DNA of 64,000 nucleotides, taken from positions 248,001 through 312,000 of the forward strand of contig CAXXSX010000002.1 in NCBI GenBank assembly GCA_963677165.2, written 5' to 3'. This DNA is from JAFGXT01 sp963677165. Lineage in GTDB: Bacteria > Verrucomicrobiota > Lentisphaeria > Victivallales > SZUA-371. A model generated the notes under the pieces. That model was not told the DNA's origin, ran no database searches, and saw only the letters and a program-made list of their open reading frames with translations. Made by a program: the position numbers and the translations under genes. This document shows, one piece after another, positions 1-8,267 of this stretch. Within the stretch, counting starts at the first letter, position 1; every line of letters starts with the position of its first letter.

Positions 1-1137
1 AAAGTTGACGATCCGGATTTTTTCAAAAGTTTGACCCCTCTTGAGTTGGGTCAATTACCCAAACTGCAGGAAAAAGTCAATGTTCTGGGATACCCCATTG
101 GCGGTGACAATATCTCCGTTACCGAAGGAGTCGTATCCAGAATTGAACCAGTAAAGTACAGCCATAGCGGCCGGGAATTACTGGCAGTTCAAATTGACGC
201 CGCCATCAATCCGGGCAACAGTGGAGGTCCGGTTGTAGAAGACGGAAAAATTGTCGGAATCGCTTTTCAGGGACTGTCTCAATCGCAGAGCATCGGTTAT
301 ATGATTCCGGTTCCTGTGATCAAGCATTTTTTAACAGACGTTAAGGATAACAAATACGATGGATTCCCTGAATTTTCCGTATTCGTAGTCAATCTCGAAA
401 ACCCGGACATGCGCAAATGGCTGAAGATGGATGATGATGACACAGGTGTCATGGTCACCGATGTTCCACTGCCGGAAAAAGCGAAAAACGTTCTCAAGGA
501 AGATGATGTTATCCTAGAAGTTGATGGAATAAAGATAGCAAATGACGCGACAATTCCTTTCCGTGAAAATGAGGTCATATTTTTTGAATCTCTGTTCTGG
601 GAAAAATATGTTGGTCAGACAAGTAAGTTGAAAATTCTTCGCGGCGGAAAAAAGATGGTCGTAGAATATCCACTTACCGCGGCCACCAAGCTGGTCCCGG
701 ACAGAACATTTGATAAACTTCCAACTTATTACCTGATTGGAGGAATGCTATTTGTTCCTCTTACCGTGAACTATCTTGATTCATGGAACAACTGGTGGCG
801 AAACGCACCGCGCGAACTGGTCAATTACGCTGCTTTCGGACAAATCAAGAAAGATCGTGACGAGATTGTTGTTCTTGCCCAGATGATGGCTGATGAAAGC
901 AATGTTGGTTATCAGGAACTAAGATACCGTGCGATAAAGAAAATTAACGGGAAAAAGGTCCGTAACCTTGATGAGTTCATCAAAGAGATAGAAAGTATGA
1001 AAGACGGTTTCCTGGAGCTGAAACTTGAAGGATACGCCAAGATAGTGCTTGATATCAAAAAATGCCGGGAAGCCACAGCAAGGGTAATGAAACGCTATCG
1101 CATCCCTGCAGATCGCAGCCAGGACCTCAAAAAGTAG
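1..1137 (+). CDS. Deg/HtrA-family serine protease with PDZ-like domains (5' end missing)
   Basis: Trypsin-like serine endopeptidase of the S1C (HtrA/Deg) family, expected to act in protein quality control. The frame is open from base 1, so the N-terminus with the catalytic His and Asp lies outside the window; the TTG at 31 is only an internal leucine. Visible landmarks are a GYPIGGD segment and the GNSGGP nucleophile loop, with the Ser codon at 220-222. After the protease domain (to about base 345) come two PDZ-like regions, roughly bases 370-690 and 800-1060. The order and wording recall plant Deg9-like proteases rather than E. coli DegP. It ends at a TAG that abuts the end of the convergent yicC gene with no gap. 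Whether the protein is exported cannot be judged. Confidence 0.88.
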   Translation, partial: KVDDPDFFKSLTPLELGQLPKLQEKVNVLGYPIGGDNISVTEGVVSRIEPVKYSHSGRELLAVQIDAAINPGNSGGPVVEDGKIVGIAFQGLSQSQSIGYMIPVPVIKHFLTDVKDNKYDGFPEFSVFVVNLENPDMRKWLKMDDDDTGVMVTDVPLPEKAKNVLKEDDVILEVDGIKIANDATIPFRENEVIFFESLFWEKYVGQTSKLKILRGGKKMVVEYPLTAATKLVPDRTFDKLPTYYLIGGMLFVPLTVNYLDSWNNWWRNAPRELVNYAAFGQIKKDRDEIVVLAQMMADESNVGYQELRYRAIKKINGKKVRNLDEFIKEIESMKDGFLELKLEGYAKIVLDIKKCREATARVMKRYRIPADRSQDLKK

Positions 1138-2028
1138 TTATTCGGCGTTCTGAACCTGTTCACGAATCTTTTCAAGTTCAGTCTTCATTTTCACAACCAA
1201 AGGAGATATCTGACAACCGGCGGCTTTATTTCCCAGGGTCGTCGTTTCCCGGAATAACTCCTGGATCAGGAAATCGAGACTGCGCCCTACCGGACCGGTA
1301 GTATTTTTCAGATATCCCTCGAACTGTACGAAATGACTTCTGAGGCGGGTAATCTCTTCCGTAACATCAGCTTTGTCGCAGTAAATAACGACTTCACGAA
1401 GAATTCTTTCATCATCACTGTCAATGATACCAAGGCCGGCATGTTCGAGTTTCTGAAGCAACTTGGTTTTCTGCTGTTCAGGAATATCCGCCGCTAAAGG
1501 TTCAATCTCATCCACCAGCTTTCGCAATACTTGAAGTCGGGAAGCAATGTCTTTACAGATATGCTCACCTTCTTTTTCTTTCATTGCAACCAGTTCGTTC
1601 ACTGCAATATCCAAGGCCTCGGAAAAAGCGATTTCAACCTCAGGAACCTTTAAATTCGGACCGGAAAATTCTATCACGCCCGGAACATCCATAAAATCTC
1701 TGATATGTATTTCATCAGTAAGGCCGAGACCGTTTCCAATCTGCCGTGATTCATCGATAAGGGCCTCCAGCAAAGCGGAATTAAGCTTTACTCCCTCTTT
1801 GGTGGCCTTAGGACCCAACTGCATAAGAACTTTTACGTTTACCGCGCCACGGCTGACAAATTCTCCTACCCGACTACGCAATCCCGGCTCAAAAGAAGAG
1901 AGCTCATTCGGCAACGCCACCCTGATATCAAGTTGCTTACGGTTGATTGAAGTTATTTCAATTGTAAAAGTAATGTCAGCTGTCTGATTTTCCGCAGTGC
2001 CGCGTCCGAATCCGGTCATGCTTCTCAT
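1138..2028 (-). CDS. yicC: YicC/YloC-family endoribonuclease
   Basis: A 296-residue protein of the YicC/YloC family; E. coli YicC is an endoribonuclease involved in RNA turnover. The N-terminus has the family signature (R-S-M-T-G-F-G-R at residues 2-9). The C-terminal half carries the conserved G-R-x-L-D-F-L-x-Q-E-x-x-R-E and N-x-x-x-x-K segments (about residues 246-270). Length matches the family. The ATG at 2028 follows an AAAGGAAC ribosome site. It lies 20 bp downstream of the lipoprotein gene on the same strand, so the two are probably cotranscribed. Confidence 0.93.
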   Translation of the reverse strand: MRSMTGFGRGTAENQTADITFTIEITSINRKQLDIRVALPNELSSFEPGLRSRVGEFVSRGAVNVKVLMQLGPKATKEGVKLNSALLEALIDESRQIGNGLGLTDEIHIRDFMDVPGVIEFSGPNLKVPEVEIAFSEALDIAVNELVAMKEKEGEHICKDIASRLQVLRKLVDEIEPLAADIPEQQKTKLLQKLEHAGLGIIDSDDERILREVVIYCDKADVTEEITRLRSHFVQFEGYLKNTTGPVGRSLDFLIQELFRETTTLGNKAAGCQISPLVVKMKTELEKIREQVQNAE

Positions 2029-2048
2029 GATGCAGAAGTTCCTTTGAA

Positions 2049-2777
2049 TTATTTTACCGTTTTTACGATATGAGCTTTCAACTCTTCTTCTTTCTCAAGC
2101 AAACCGGTTACCGGTACCCACTGAGCGAAATCCTCCATTCCGATTCCGGCAATTACGATTTTACTGCCGGACTTCCCGGCTGGCCATACAATCGCAATCT
2201 GACTCTTGAGTTTTTCGGACAACATCTTAATATTTTCACCTTTAGCTGAAAAATTCAGAGGAAAGTTGGTGTAGTATACTTCGGGAGGAGAAAAACGTAC
2301 CCGGTTGATATCTTCTTCAGGCAGGAAAAGCATATTATTAACCACATAAAGAGCCGCATTGCGAATGGCGCTTTCTTTATAATAATCTTTGGTCACAAAT
2401 TGCCGGCGAATAATCCGATTCGGAGACCAACCGCGAATTCCATGTTCACTTATTCCGAAAACGATAACCGGAAGCTTTTCTCCGGGAATATTCCAAACCA
2501 TACACATTTGAGAAAAGCTGTTATTATCAGCCTGCGTAAACCCACCACTGTATTGGAATGTCATATATTCTTCATCCATCAACACCGGTTTGTTGTAACG
2601 GATATAATTCCGCTGTAGAGGAGAAAGGTTTTTCAAATGATCCAAAGCGTACTCCCGGCCATCATTCACTGCACGCTCAACATAATAGTCCCGCGACTGA
2701 CAGGAACACAGCAACACTGCCGAGATCACCGATAAAAATACAATAGATACACATCCACGACTCAATATGTTTGTCAT
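2049..2777 (-). CDS. Putative lipoprotein of unknown function
   Basis: A 242-residue protein with a hydrophobic N-terminus (residues 10-24) ending in a lipobox-like L-C-S-C, so Cys26 is the probable lipidation site. The mature part is soluble and has no motif I recognise; it is rich in aromatic residues and predicted beta strands. It is the first gene of a two-gene minus-strand unit with yicC. Function unknown. A Sec-secreted, non-lipidated protein is the alternative reading, because Cys at -2 and Ser at -1 make an imperfect lipobox. Confidence 0.75.
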   Translation of the reverse strand: MTNILSRGCVSIVFLSVISAVLLCSCQSRDYYVERAVNDGREYALDHLKNLSPLQRNYIRYNKPVLMDEEYMTFQYSGGFTQADNNSFSQMCMVWNIPGEKLPVIVFGISEHGIRGWSPNRIIRRQFVTKDYYKESAIRNAALYVVNNMLFLPEEDINRVRFSPPEVYYTNFPLNFSAKGENIKMLSEKLKSQIAIVWPAGKSGSKIVIAGIGMEDFAQWVPVTGLLEKEEELKAHIVKTVK

Positions 2778-3422
2778 AGCTTTAACCTTTCAAATTGCTT
2801 TCCCGCAACTGTTCGTTTCCCAAACCGTTTTAATAATATAACACTGGCAGCGTCAATTACCAGTAGAGACGCCTACTCTCTTCTTGATCCTAGCCTGAAT
2901 CCGGAAAAAAAGGGGTTATTCACCATGAAAACTTCAAAAAAATTTGCTTTTTCCTATTTTATCGTTATAATTTTTTATAATTATTTATGGGATTTATTAT
3001 TCTATTGATGATATAAATTCTGAATTTACCAGGGGATTGCTGTTGAATAGCGGAGCAAAGATTCAATCAGTAAGTATAAAAAAAATCGGAAGTTTCAACA
3101 ACTCTTTAGAGGATGATTGTGTTGAGACTCTGCGTCTTTCAAATTTTTACGATTCACTTATTTTCTACTCTTTAACTTGTTTTTTTTCCTATTTTTTTAT
3201 CTGTTTTATCCGAAAATTAAAACTATGCAATTTATCGCAAAGTAAATGTCAGCCTAACACAACACTAACATAAATGGTTTATTTTTATGCAAAACAGATA
3301 AATAAACGAATCTGTTTATATATAAATCAGTCAATAAAAGAAAGGATGAGAGTTAATTTCTAAAAAAGAGGAAATTTTTAATTTTCCTCGGAAGTTAAAC
3401 CTAATTAAAAGGGAAAAGGATT
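2778..3422. other. AT-rich 645-bp intergenic region and leader of the secretin-like pair
   Basis: No convincing gene. A 78-codon frame at 3037-3273 has AT-driven composition, no ribosome site and no recognisable product. Just before the downstream start is a small hairpin: GAGGAAA at 3368-3374 pairs with TTTCCTC at 3383-3389, which would lie in the mRNA leader. The length suggests a long 5' leader or divergent promoters, but no consensus promoter stands out. Confidence 0.5.
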
Positions 3423-4835
3423 ATGAGAAAAACAAAACTTTTTATGTGCCTGCTGGCCGCAGTGGGGATTGCCGTCGGAAGCGCCCACGCCGAGAAGGTC
3501 AAGCAACTCCTGTTCCTCCAGGATGATGCTCAGCTCAACATGGTATCCAAAGTCTATGAACTCAAACACGTCATGGCTGCAGACCTGACTCCATGGGTAA
3601 AGGGAGCCGTCAAACGCTACAGCGATGATGCCGCAGTCGGCCGTCTTAATTACAAGGCTGGCGGACAGCAATTCCTGGTGGTCAGTTGCCCATCAGCAAT
3701 GATGAAATATGTTGACCAGATCGTTCAAACTCTTGATTACCCATGCGATGTAAAAGATGACAGAGGCTCGGTTATCGCCGGTACCGGTGTTTACCGTTTC
3801 GCGTACCTCCCGAAATTCCGTAGTGGTGAAGAAATTGCCACAATTTTGGAAAACGGCGGACCTATAAGTGGTGATGGTGCCAGTCATTACGACTCTGACT
3901 CAAACATGATCTACTGGCAGGACTCTAAGTCTGACGGTAGCACCGTTATGAAATGGGCCAAGAAACTTGACCATCCTGTACCTCAGGTTGAACTGCAAGT
4001 AAAAGTTTATCAGGTTCGCCAGAGTACTCTTAATGACCTCGGTCTTGATTACCTGTCCTGGAAAAACGGTCCTGGCATGGAACTGTTCGCCGCAGGTTTC
4101 GAAGACGCTGCAGTTGAAGTAATGGAATATGCTTTGGGCAACATGGATCAGTTCTCTTCATTCGCATACGGCGGTATGTTTGTTGCACCGCAGTTCGATA
4201 TGAGCTTTGTCAGAATGCTGTCGCAGAAAGGTGACGCCAAAATTGCGGCAACAGGATCCCTGACTTTCACCAATAACACTGCCGGTACCAAAACCTATAA
4301 AGTTACATTCTCTCCGCAGATGCAGAACATTGAAAAAGATCTGGATAATGATGAAACCAATGTTGTTGCCAGCAAAAATTATGAATACACTCTGGAAGTT
4401 ACCGGTCCGGCTATCTGTTTCCAGAAAACCGGCGAAGCTGACAAACAATTCGAAGGTAACGGATTCGATTACACTACCTATTCTTCACTCGGTGGTACAG
4501 TCCAGTTTTCTTACTCTTTGAGTAATAGCGAAATTGTTGAACGCAACAACAGCGGAACTGAACTTAGTGACGTTACTGATGTTGCATCTAATCTAACCAT
4601 CCAGATCGGTAGTGAAAAACTGCTGGCAGTTTACTCTCAGAAACAAAAAGTTGAACAGGTCATCGGTATCCCGTTCCTGTGCAAAATTCCTTATCTGAAG
4701 TACCTCTTCAGCACCACTACCAGCATTGACGAAGACACCAAACTGTTCGTCACCGTCAAAGCCAGACTGGTTCATCCTGAAGACACCTTTGCCCATCTCA
4801 GTGGCAAACTGCTTACCGATAAAGACTTTGAATAA
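3423..4835 (+). CDS. Secretin-like protein, copy 1
   Basis: A 470-residue exported protein related to the GspD/PilQ secretin family. Residues 1-23 form a Sec signal peptide (cleavage after A-H-A). Residues about 44-110 resemble a secretin N-domain (YELKH-type strand, then A-D-L). The C-terminal half ends with the secretin signature G-I-P-F-L-x-K-I-P-Y-L-x-Y-L-F at residues 415-429 and a K-L-F-V-T-V-K-A-R-L strand. It is shorter than a full GspD (about 650 residues) and lacks clear multiple N-domains. The ATG is preceded by GGGAAAAGGA. A paralogue follows 29 bp downstream. No other type II or type IV pilus gene is nearby, so the pore may serve a system encoded elsewhere, or the pair may be structural outer-membrane proteins. 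Confidence 0.7.
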   Translation: MRKTKLFMCLLAAVGIAVGSAHAEKVKQLLFLQDDAQLNMVSKVYELKHVMAADLTPWVKGAVKRYSDDAAVGRLNYKAGGQQFLVVSCPSAMMKYVDQIVQTLDYPCDVKDDRGSVIAGTGVYRFAYLPKFRSGEEIATILENGGPISGDGASHYDSDSNMIYWQDSKSDGSTVMKWAKKLDHPVPQVELQVKVYQVRQSTLNDLGLDYLSWKNGPGMELFAAGFEDAAVEVMEYALGNMDQFSSFAYGGMFVAPQFDMSFVRMLSQKGDAKIAATGSLTFTNNTAGTKTYKVTFSPQMQNIEKDLDNDETNVVASKNYEYTLEVTGPAICFQKTGEADKQFEGNGFDYTTYSSLGGTVQFSYSLSNSEIVERNNSGTELSDVTDVASNLTIQIGSEKLLAVYSQKQKVEQVIGIPFLCKIPYLKYLFSTTTSIDEDTKLFVTVKARLVHPEDTFAHLSGKLLTDKDFE

Positions 4836-4864
4836 TAATTATAAAGATACAGGAGTTATAACTC

Positions 4865-6715
4865 ATGAAAATTAAAAATATGCTTTTCGGTACTGTGGGT
4901 GCTGTTGCCATGATAGGTGGCGCGATCAACGCTCATGCTATCGCAAACACCGCTGCGACTGAAGCTTATGGCGCCACAGCCGTACAGCCGCAAATCCGTT
5001 TAAATCTTGACAAAGATACTGATACCGTTCACTTCATCCGTGATAACACGGATCCGTACGTAGTCACTAAGGCTTACCGCCTGAAAAATGCTGATCCATA
5101 CGAAATGCGTCCGTATTTGGAAGATATCTTCACCGCGAATAAAATCGGCGACAGCCCTACCCGCGTTGAATGTATCAAATTCAACGATGGAACTGGTTTT
5201 GTACTGATCTCCGCTGAAGAAGATCGTTTCGGACCTCAGCCAGACGGCATGGGCATTGATGAACTCATTGCAAGTCTGGATAAAGATAAACTGACTTCTT
5301 CTTCTGGTTCTGACTTCTTCCTTTACTTTCCACAGTACCGTAACGCCACTACTCTTGGTGCAATTGTAAAGAAAGTTGGTATGGATGCCAGTGGTTCCAA
5401 CCAGTTGGTTCAAGGAAAAGACAAGGTAACTGTTGATACAGAGCTGAACGCACTGTTCTTCTACATTCCGAAATACAGCAAGAAAAACATCGTTAACATG
5501 CTCAAATACTATGACCAGCCAATTCTTCAGGTTGCGGTTAAGTACACTGTTTATGAAGTTTATTCAGAAAACGATGGAAAACTTGGTGTTGACTTCCAGA
5601 ACTGGAAAAACAACGACGGGTTGGATCTGTTATCAGTCGGCGGTCGTTATCGGAATAACTGGACAGCTACTTATTCCGGTGGCGTAGTTCCGGGCGGCGG
5701 AGAAGATCGTACTCAGTACTTCAGCCTGAATCCGAAATGGAATACCAAATATCTTGATCTGCTGACTACGATTGGCAAAGCCAAAGTAATGACTTCTGGT
5801 GAAGTCGTGGTAAAACATGGTCAGGCTGCTTCAATTGCCAAACAGAGCAAAGTATTCTATAGCAGCAAAACTGCTACAACTGATACTAGTTCACTTGTTA
5901 CTGCTTATTCTCTGGATGTTGACGGTGGCGGCAATTTTAACAATCCTAACCCCACTGTTATTGCAAAAGATGGCTCAACATCTATCTATTATTCTGGTGA
6001 TGACGACACTATTTATGCAGTGAAATACAACACCAGTAATGGTAACGTCAGCAATAAATATATACTGTCTGCCACCAATGGTTATTTTATTAAAGATAGT
6101 GTAAATATTGGACGCCAGATTGAAGCCACTGCTTTGAAAAGCTGGAGCTACACTGCAACAGGTTCTGACGACTTGATTTATACTTTCGCTTGGACTGAAA
6201 ATTCTGATTACTCTGTCACTGCTCAGAAAGGACCTCAGGTAACCACAGAAGCTACTGACAGCTATGGTTTCACCATGACTGTAACTCCGGCGATTGGCCG
6301 TAACTCTACCACTCTTAATGTAACTGTCGAAAACCAGAGCCTGGTTGGCTGGAATGCAGACGGAAGTCCGCGTCTCTCTGACAACAGTGTTGATACTCAG
6401 GTAATGATCGGCAATAAAGGTAACCGTTTCGCGATCGGCGGCGTCACCAAGAGTGAAGTTGTCCGCAGCGTATCCGGTGTTCCGTACCTGCGTGAAATTC
6501 CCGGACTGGGCTGGATTTTCGGTTCTGAATCCGAATCCACCAAGAAAAGCCAGTTGATTGTTGTCGCTGAATGCGTTGCAAAATCAATTGATGCTCCTCT
6601 CGGCGAAGCTGCTACTGGAACCATCTCTGAAATCACCAGCAAAACAAAAGATGCCGGTGAAGGTTTCAACGCATGGGGATTTGACCAGTACCTGATCGAC
6701 AAACCGATCAAGTAA
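4865..6715 (+). CDS. Secretin-like protein, copy 2
   Basis: A 616-residue paralogue of the preceding protein. It has a signal peptide (residues 1-25, A-H-A), a Y-R-L-K-N-A-type N-domain at about residues 62-135, and a long beta-rich middle full of Ser, Thr, Asp and Asn (about 330-480). The canonical secretin motif V-P-Y-L-R-E-I-P-G-L-G-W-I-F is at residues 539-552, followed by a K-S-Q-L-I-V-V strand. The motif is closer to true secretins than in copy 1. The ribosome site AGGAG lies 9 bp before the ATG. The two genes form an operon ended by the hairpins after 6730. The insertion before the secretin motif is unusual and could be surface-exposed. Confidence 0.72.
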   Translation: MKIKNMLFGTVGAVAMIGGAINAHAIANTAATEAYGATAVQPQIRLNLDKDTDTVHFIRDNTDPYVVTKAYRLKNADPYEMRPYLEDIFTANKIGDSPTRVECIKFNDGTGFVLISAEEDRFGPQPDGMGIDELIASLDKDKLTSSSGSDFFLYFPQYRNATTLGAIVKKVGMDASGSNQLVQGKDKVTVDTELNALFFYIPKYSKKNIVNMLKYYDQPILQVAVKYTVYEVYSENDGKLGVDFQNWKNNDGLDLLSVGGRYRNNWTATYSGGVVPGGGEDRTQYFSLNPKWNTKYLDLLTTIGKAKVMTSGEVVVKHGQAASIAKQSKVFYSSKTATTDTSSLVTAYSLDVDGGGNFNNPNPTVIAKDGSTSIYYSGDDDTIYAVKYNTSNGNVSNKYILSATNGYFIKDSVNIGRQIEATALKSWSYTATGSDDLIYTFAWTENSDYSVTAQKGPQVTTEATDSYGFTMTVTPAIGRNSTTLNVTVENQSLVGWNADGSPRLSDNSVDTQVMIGNKGNRFAIGGVTKSEVVRSVSGVPYLREIPGLGWIFGSESESTKKSQLIVVAECVAKSIDAPLGEAATGTISEITSKTKDAGEGFNAWGFDQYLIDKPIK

Positions 6716-6733
6716 TTCTCTGATATGGATTAA

Positions 6734-6824
6734 CCGGGAATCAAAAATGATTCCCGGATAAAATTTCTCCATCCTAATTTTGCCCGTTTTATCCAGTTCC
6801 TCGGATATAACGGGCAACTTTTTT
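6734..6824 (+). terminator. Double hairpin terminator after the secretin-like pair
   Basis: First hairpin: CCGGGAATC at 6734-6742 pairs perfectly with GATTCCCGG at 6749-6757. Second hairpin: GCCCGTT at 6782-6788 pairs with AACGGGC at 6809-6815 and is followed by a run of six T at 6819-6824. The T run places it on the plus strand, after the gene ending at 6715. Confidence 0.75.
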
Positions 6825-6843
6825 ATCATCAGACTCGCAGTTT

Positions 6844-7329
6844 TTATGACTCATGCTTTCCAACAATATATTCGTCCTGACAACGCATCTGGTTCAAGTA
6901 GCATTCGCATGGCAACATCAGCTGCCGTAGCTGGACAACCATCCTGGCAAGACCATAGGTTAATTCATACATTGAATTCAGGTCGAGATTACGGACTCGG
7001 AACGAACGGCTTAATATCAGAATTGCTCCGTGTTTTTCCATTAAAACCGTATACAACGCCGCATTCTGATTTCTGAAATATTTGGCTATACGGCAAAGAT
7101 TCTGCATTTCCCCCATCTGCCCGATCACGCCTCGCACTGTAATCCATGAATTATCTTCATTCTCTTCCGGAAGATATTCCAGAACCATTTTTACAGCATC
7201 TTTGTTTGTTTCAAGCGTAAAAATGCATTTAAATGCCCCCGTTTCTGCCGAGACAAAACTTTCATCCAACATTAAATCACTGTGATCCATGAAATACTGT
7301 GCAATAAACCGGTGTGCGCTTTGCTGCAT
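6844..7329 (-). CDS. Conserved-looking hypothetical protein, possibly YbjN/chaperone fold
   Basis: A 161-residue soluble protein with no signal peptide or membrane helix. The pattern of long helix, several strands (C-I-F-T-L; W-I-T-V-R-G-V-I), then helices resembles the YbjN / type III secretion chaperone-like fold, but I see no diagnostic motif and the link is weak. It stands alone between the plus-strand terminator and a repeat-rich gap. The ATG at 7329 follows an A/G-rich stretch (AAGGGGAATGAGTT), a good ribosome site. Function unknown. Confidence 0.65.
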   Translation of the reverse strand: MQQSAHRFIAQYFMDHSDLMLDESFVSAETGAFKCIFTLETNKDAVKMVLEYLPEENEDNSWITVRGVIGQMGEMQNLCRIAKYFRNQNAALYTVLMEKHGAILILSRSFRVRNLDLNSMYELTYGLARMVVQLRQLMLPCECYLNQMRCQDEYIVGKHES

Positions 7330-7452
7330 AACTCATTCCCCTTGTGTTTGTGTTGTTATGTTTATCAGCGAAACGTTGTGAAAGTTGTGCTTGGTTTTGA
7401 TGAAAGCGACGCAGGAGCATTAAGCTAAATGGAAGATACAAAATATCTTCTC

Positions 7453-7844
7453 AACGCTGTCGGTCGTTCCAACAAATACCATTCACTTAAAGCTCAAATA
7501 CTATATTTTTACATGTAGACTTATCATTTTTTCTGAAAATCTACGATTCGTATTGCGGCAGCATTAGTAGCTTGCGCTGTCCCAGCGCAAAAAGCATGTA
7601 TACCGCAAACGTATAAACACGTCTTTCCTTAATACTCAAACGGCTGAATACATTTAGTCCAAGTTATTCGTGACTTTATCAGTTATCCTCAAATCCACAT
7701 AATGTCAGTAAAACTGCTTATTGCGCTGAGGACAGCGCAAGCGGAGAATCCGCCAAACAAAAGTTATTTTCACTATTCAATGACTAAAAATTATTCAACA
7801 ATATTAGCATGACCAATTTCTTAAGTGAACAGCATTAGTCGTAC
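7453..7844. repeat. MITE-like repeat R1-long, copy A (392 bp)
   Basis: Matches 61192-61583 in the same orientation, base for base without any indel; I count 22 differences in 392 positions. In the other copy the ends are imperfect terminal inverted repeats (GTACGGACGAAT...TTCACTT against GTACGACTAAT...TTCACTT in reverse complement); the left end here is degenerate. The centre, 7567-7742, is the R1 core of two inverted hairpins also found at 27650 and 52077. No open frame of note inside. Confidence 0.9.
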
Positions 7845-8204
7845 CAACCAAAAAGGAGCTCTTCCACACCTAACTGAGGTATCGCCAGACACCCGACCCA
7901 AGAATGCAGAAAGAGCTCCCGCAAAATACTATATTCGGGAAGAATTATGTTCCTTCCCGAATGTCATATAAAGCGAGAGCAACCCTCAACATTGTTTCTT
8001 GGATCTGTAAACTGGCGATTTTCAGTTAGAAACGTTTGCTGAAAGTTACCATCGATAACTTTATTTCAATTGTAATTTTAACCTATTTAGAGATTTATGA
8101 ATCCTCCAATAATTTGATTCTGAAAACAATATAACATATACAAATAAATAATACAAGGTTATTATTCCTTTGCGGTCCAGACGACCAGCATCATTTGACG
8201 CCCC
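7845..8204. other. Noncoding stretch with two perfect inverted repeats
   Basis: No gene. GGAGCTCTT at 7855-7863 is repeated inverted at 7911-7919 (AAGAGCTCC), and ATTCGGGAAG at 7933-7942 pairs perfectly with CTTCCCGAAT at 7953-7962. These could be small RNA hairpins or the decayed end of a mobile element that abuts repeat copy A. No protein similarity is visible in any frame. Confidence 0.5.
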
Positions 8205-8238
8205 AAAAAAAAGGGCTGCCCTTTAGATAGAGCAACCC
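8205..8238 (-). terminator. Rho-independent terminator of the phosphofructokinase gene
   Basis: On the minus strand GGGTTGC (8238-8232) pairs with GCAGCCC (8219-8213, one G-T pair) and is followed by eight T (8212-8205). It lies 30 bp after the stop codon of the gene ending at 8268. Confidence 0.85.
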
Positions 8239-8267
8239 GATATTTTTTAACGAAAAATAATGATCAA

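Noticed and set aside
3037..3273. 78-codon frame in the gap before the secretin-like genes
   Set aside because: AT-driven composition, no ribosome site, no recognisable protein pattern.
7845..8204. Possible insertion-sequence remnant (inverted repeats GGAGCTCTT and ATTCGGGAAG)
   Set aside because: No transposase similarity in any frame and no second copy in the window; kept only as hairpins in a noncoding stretch.
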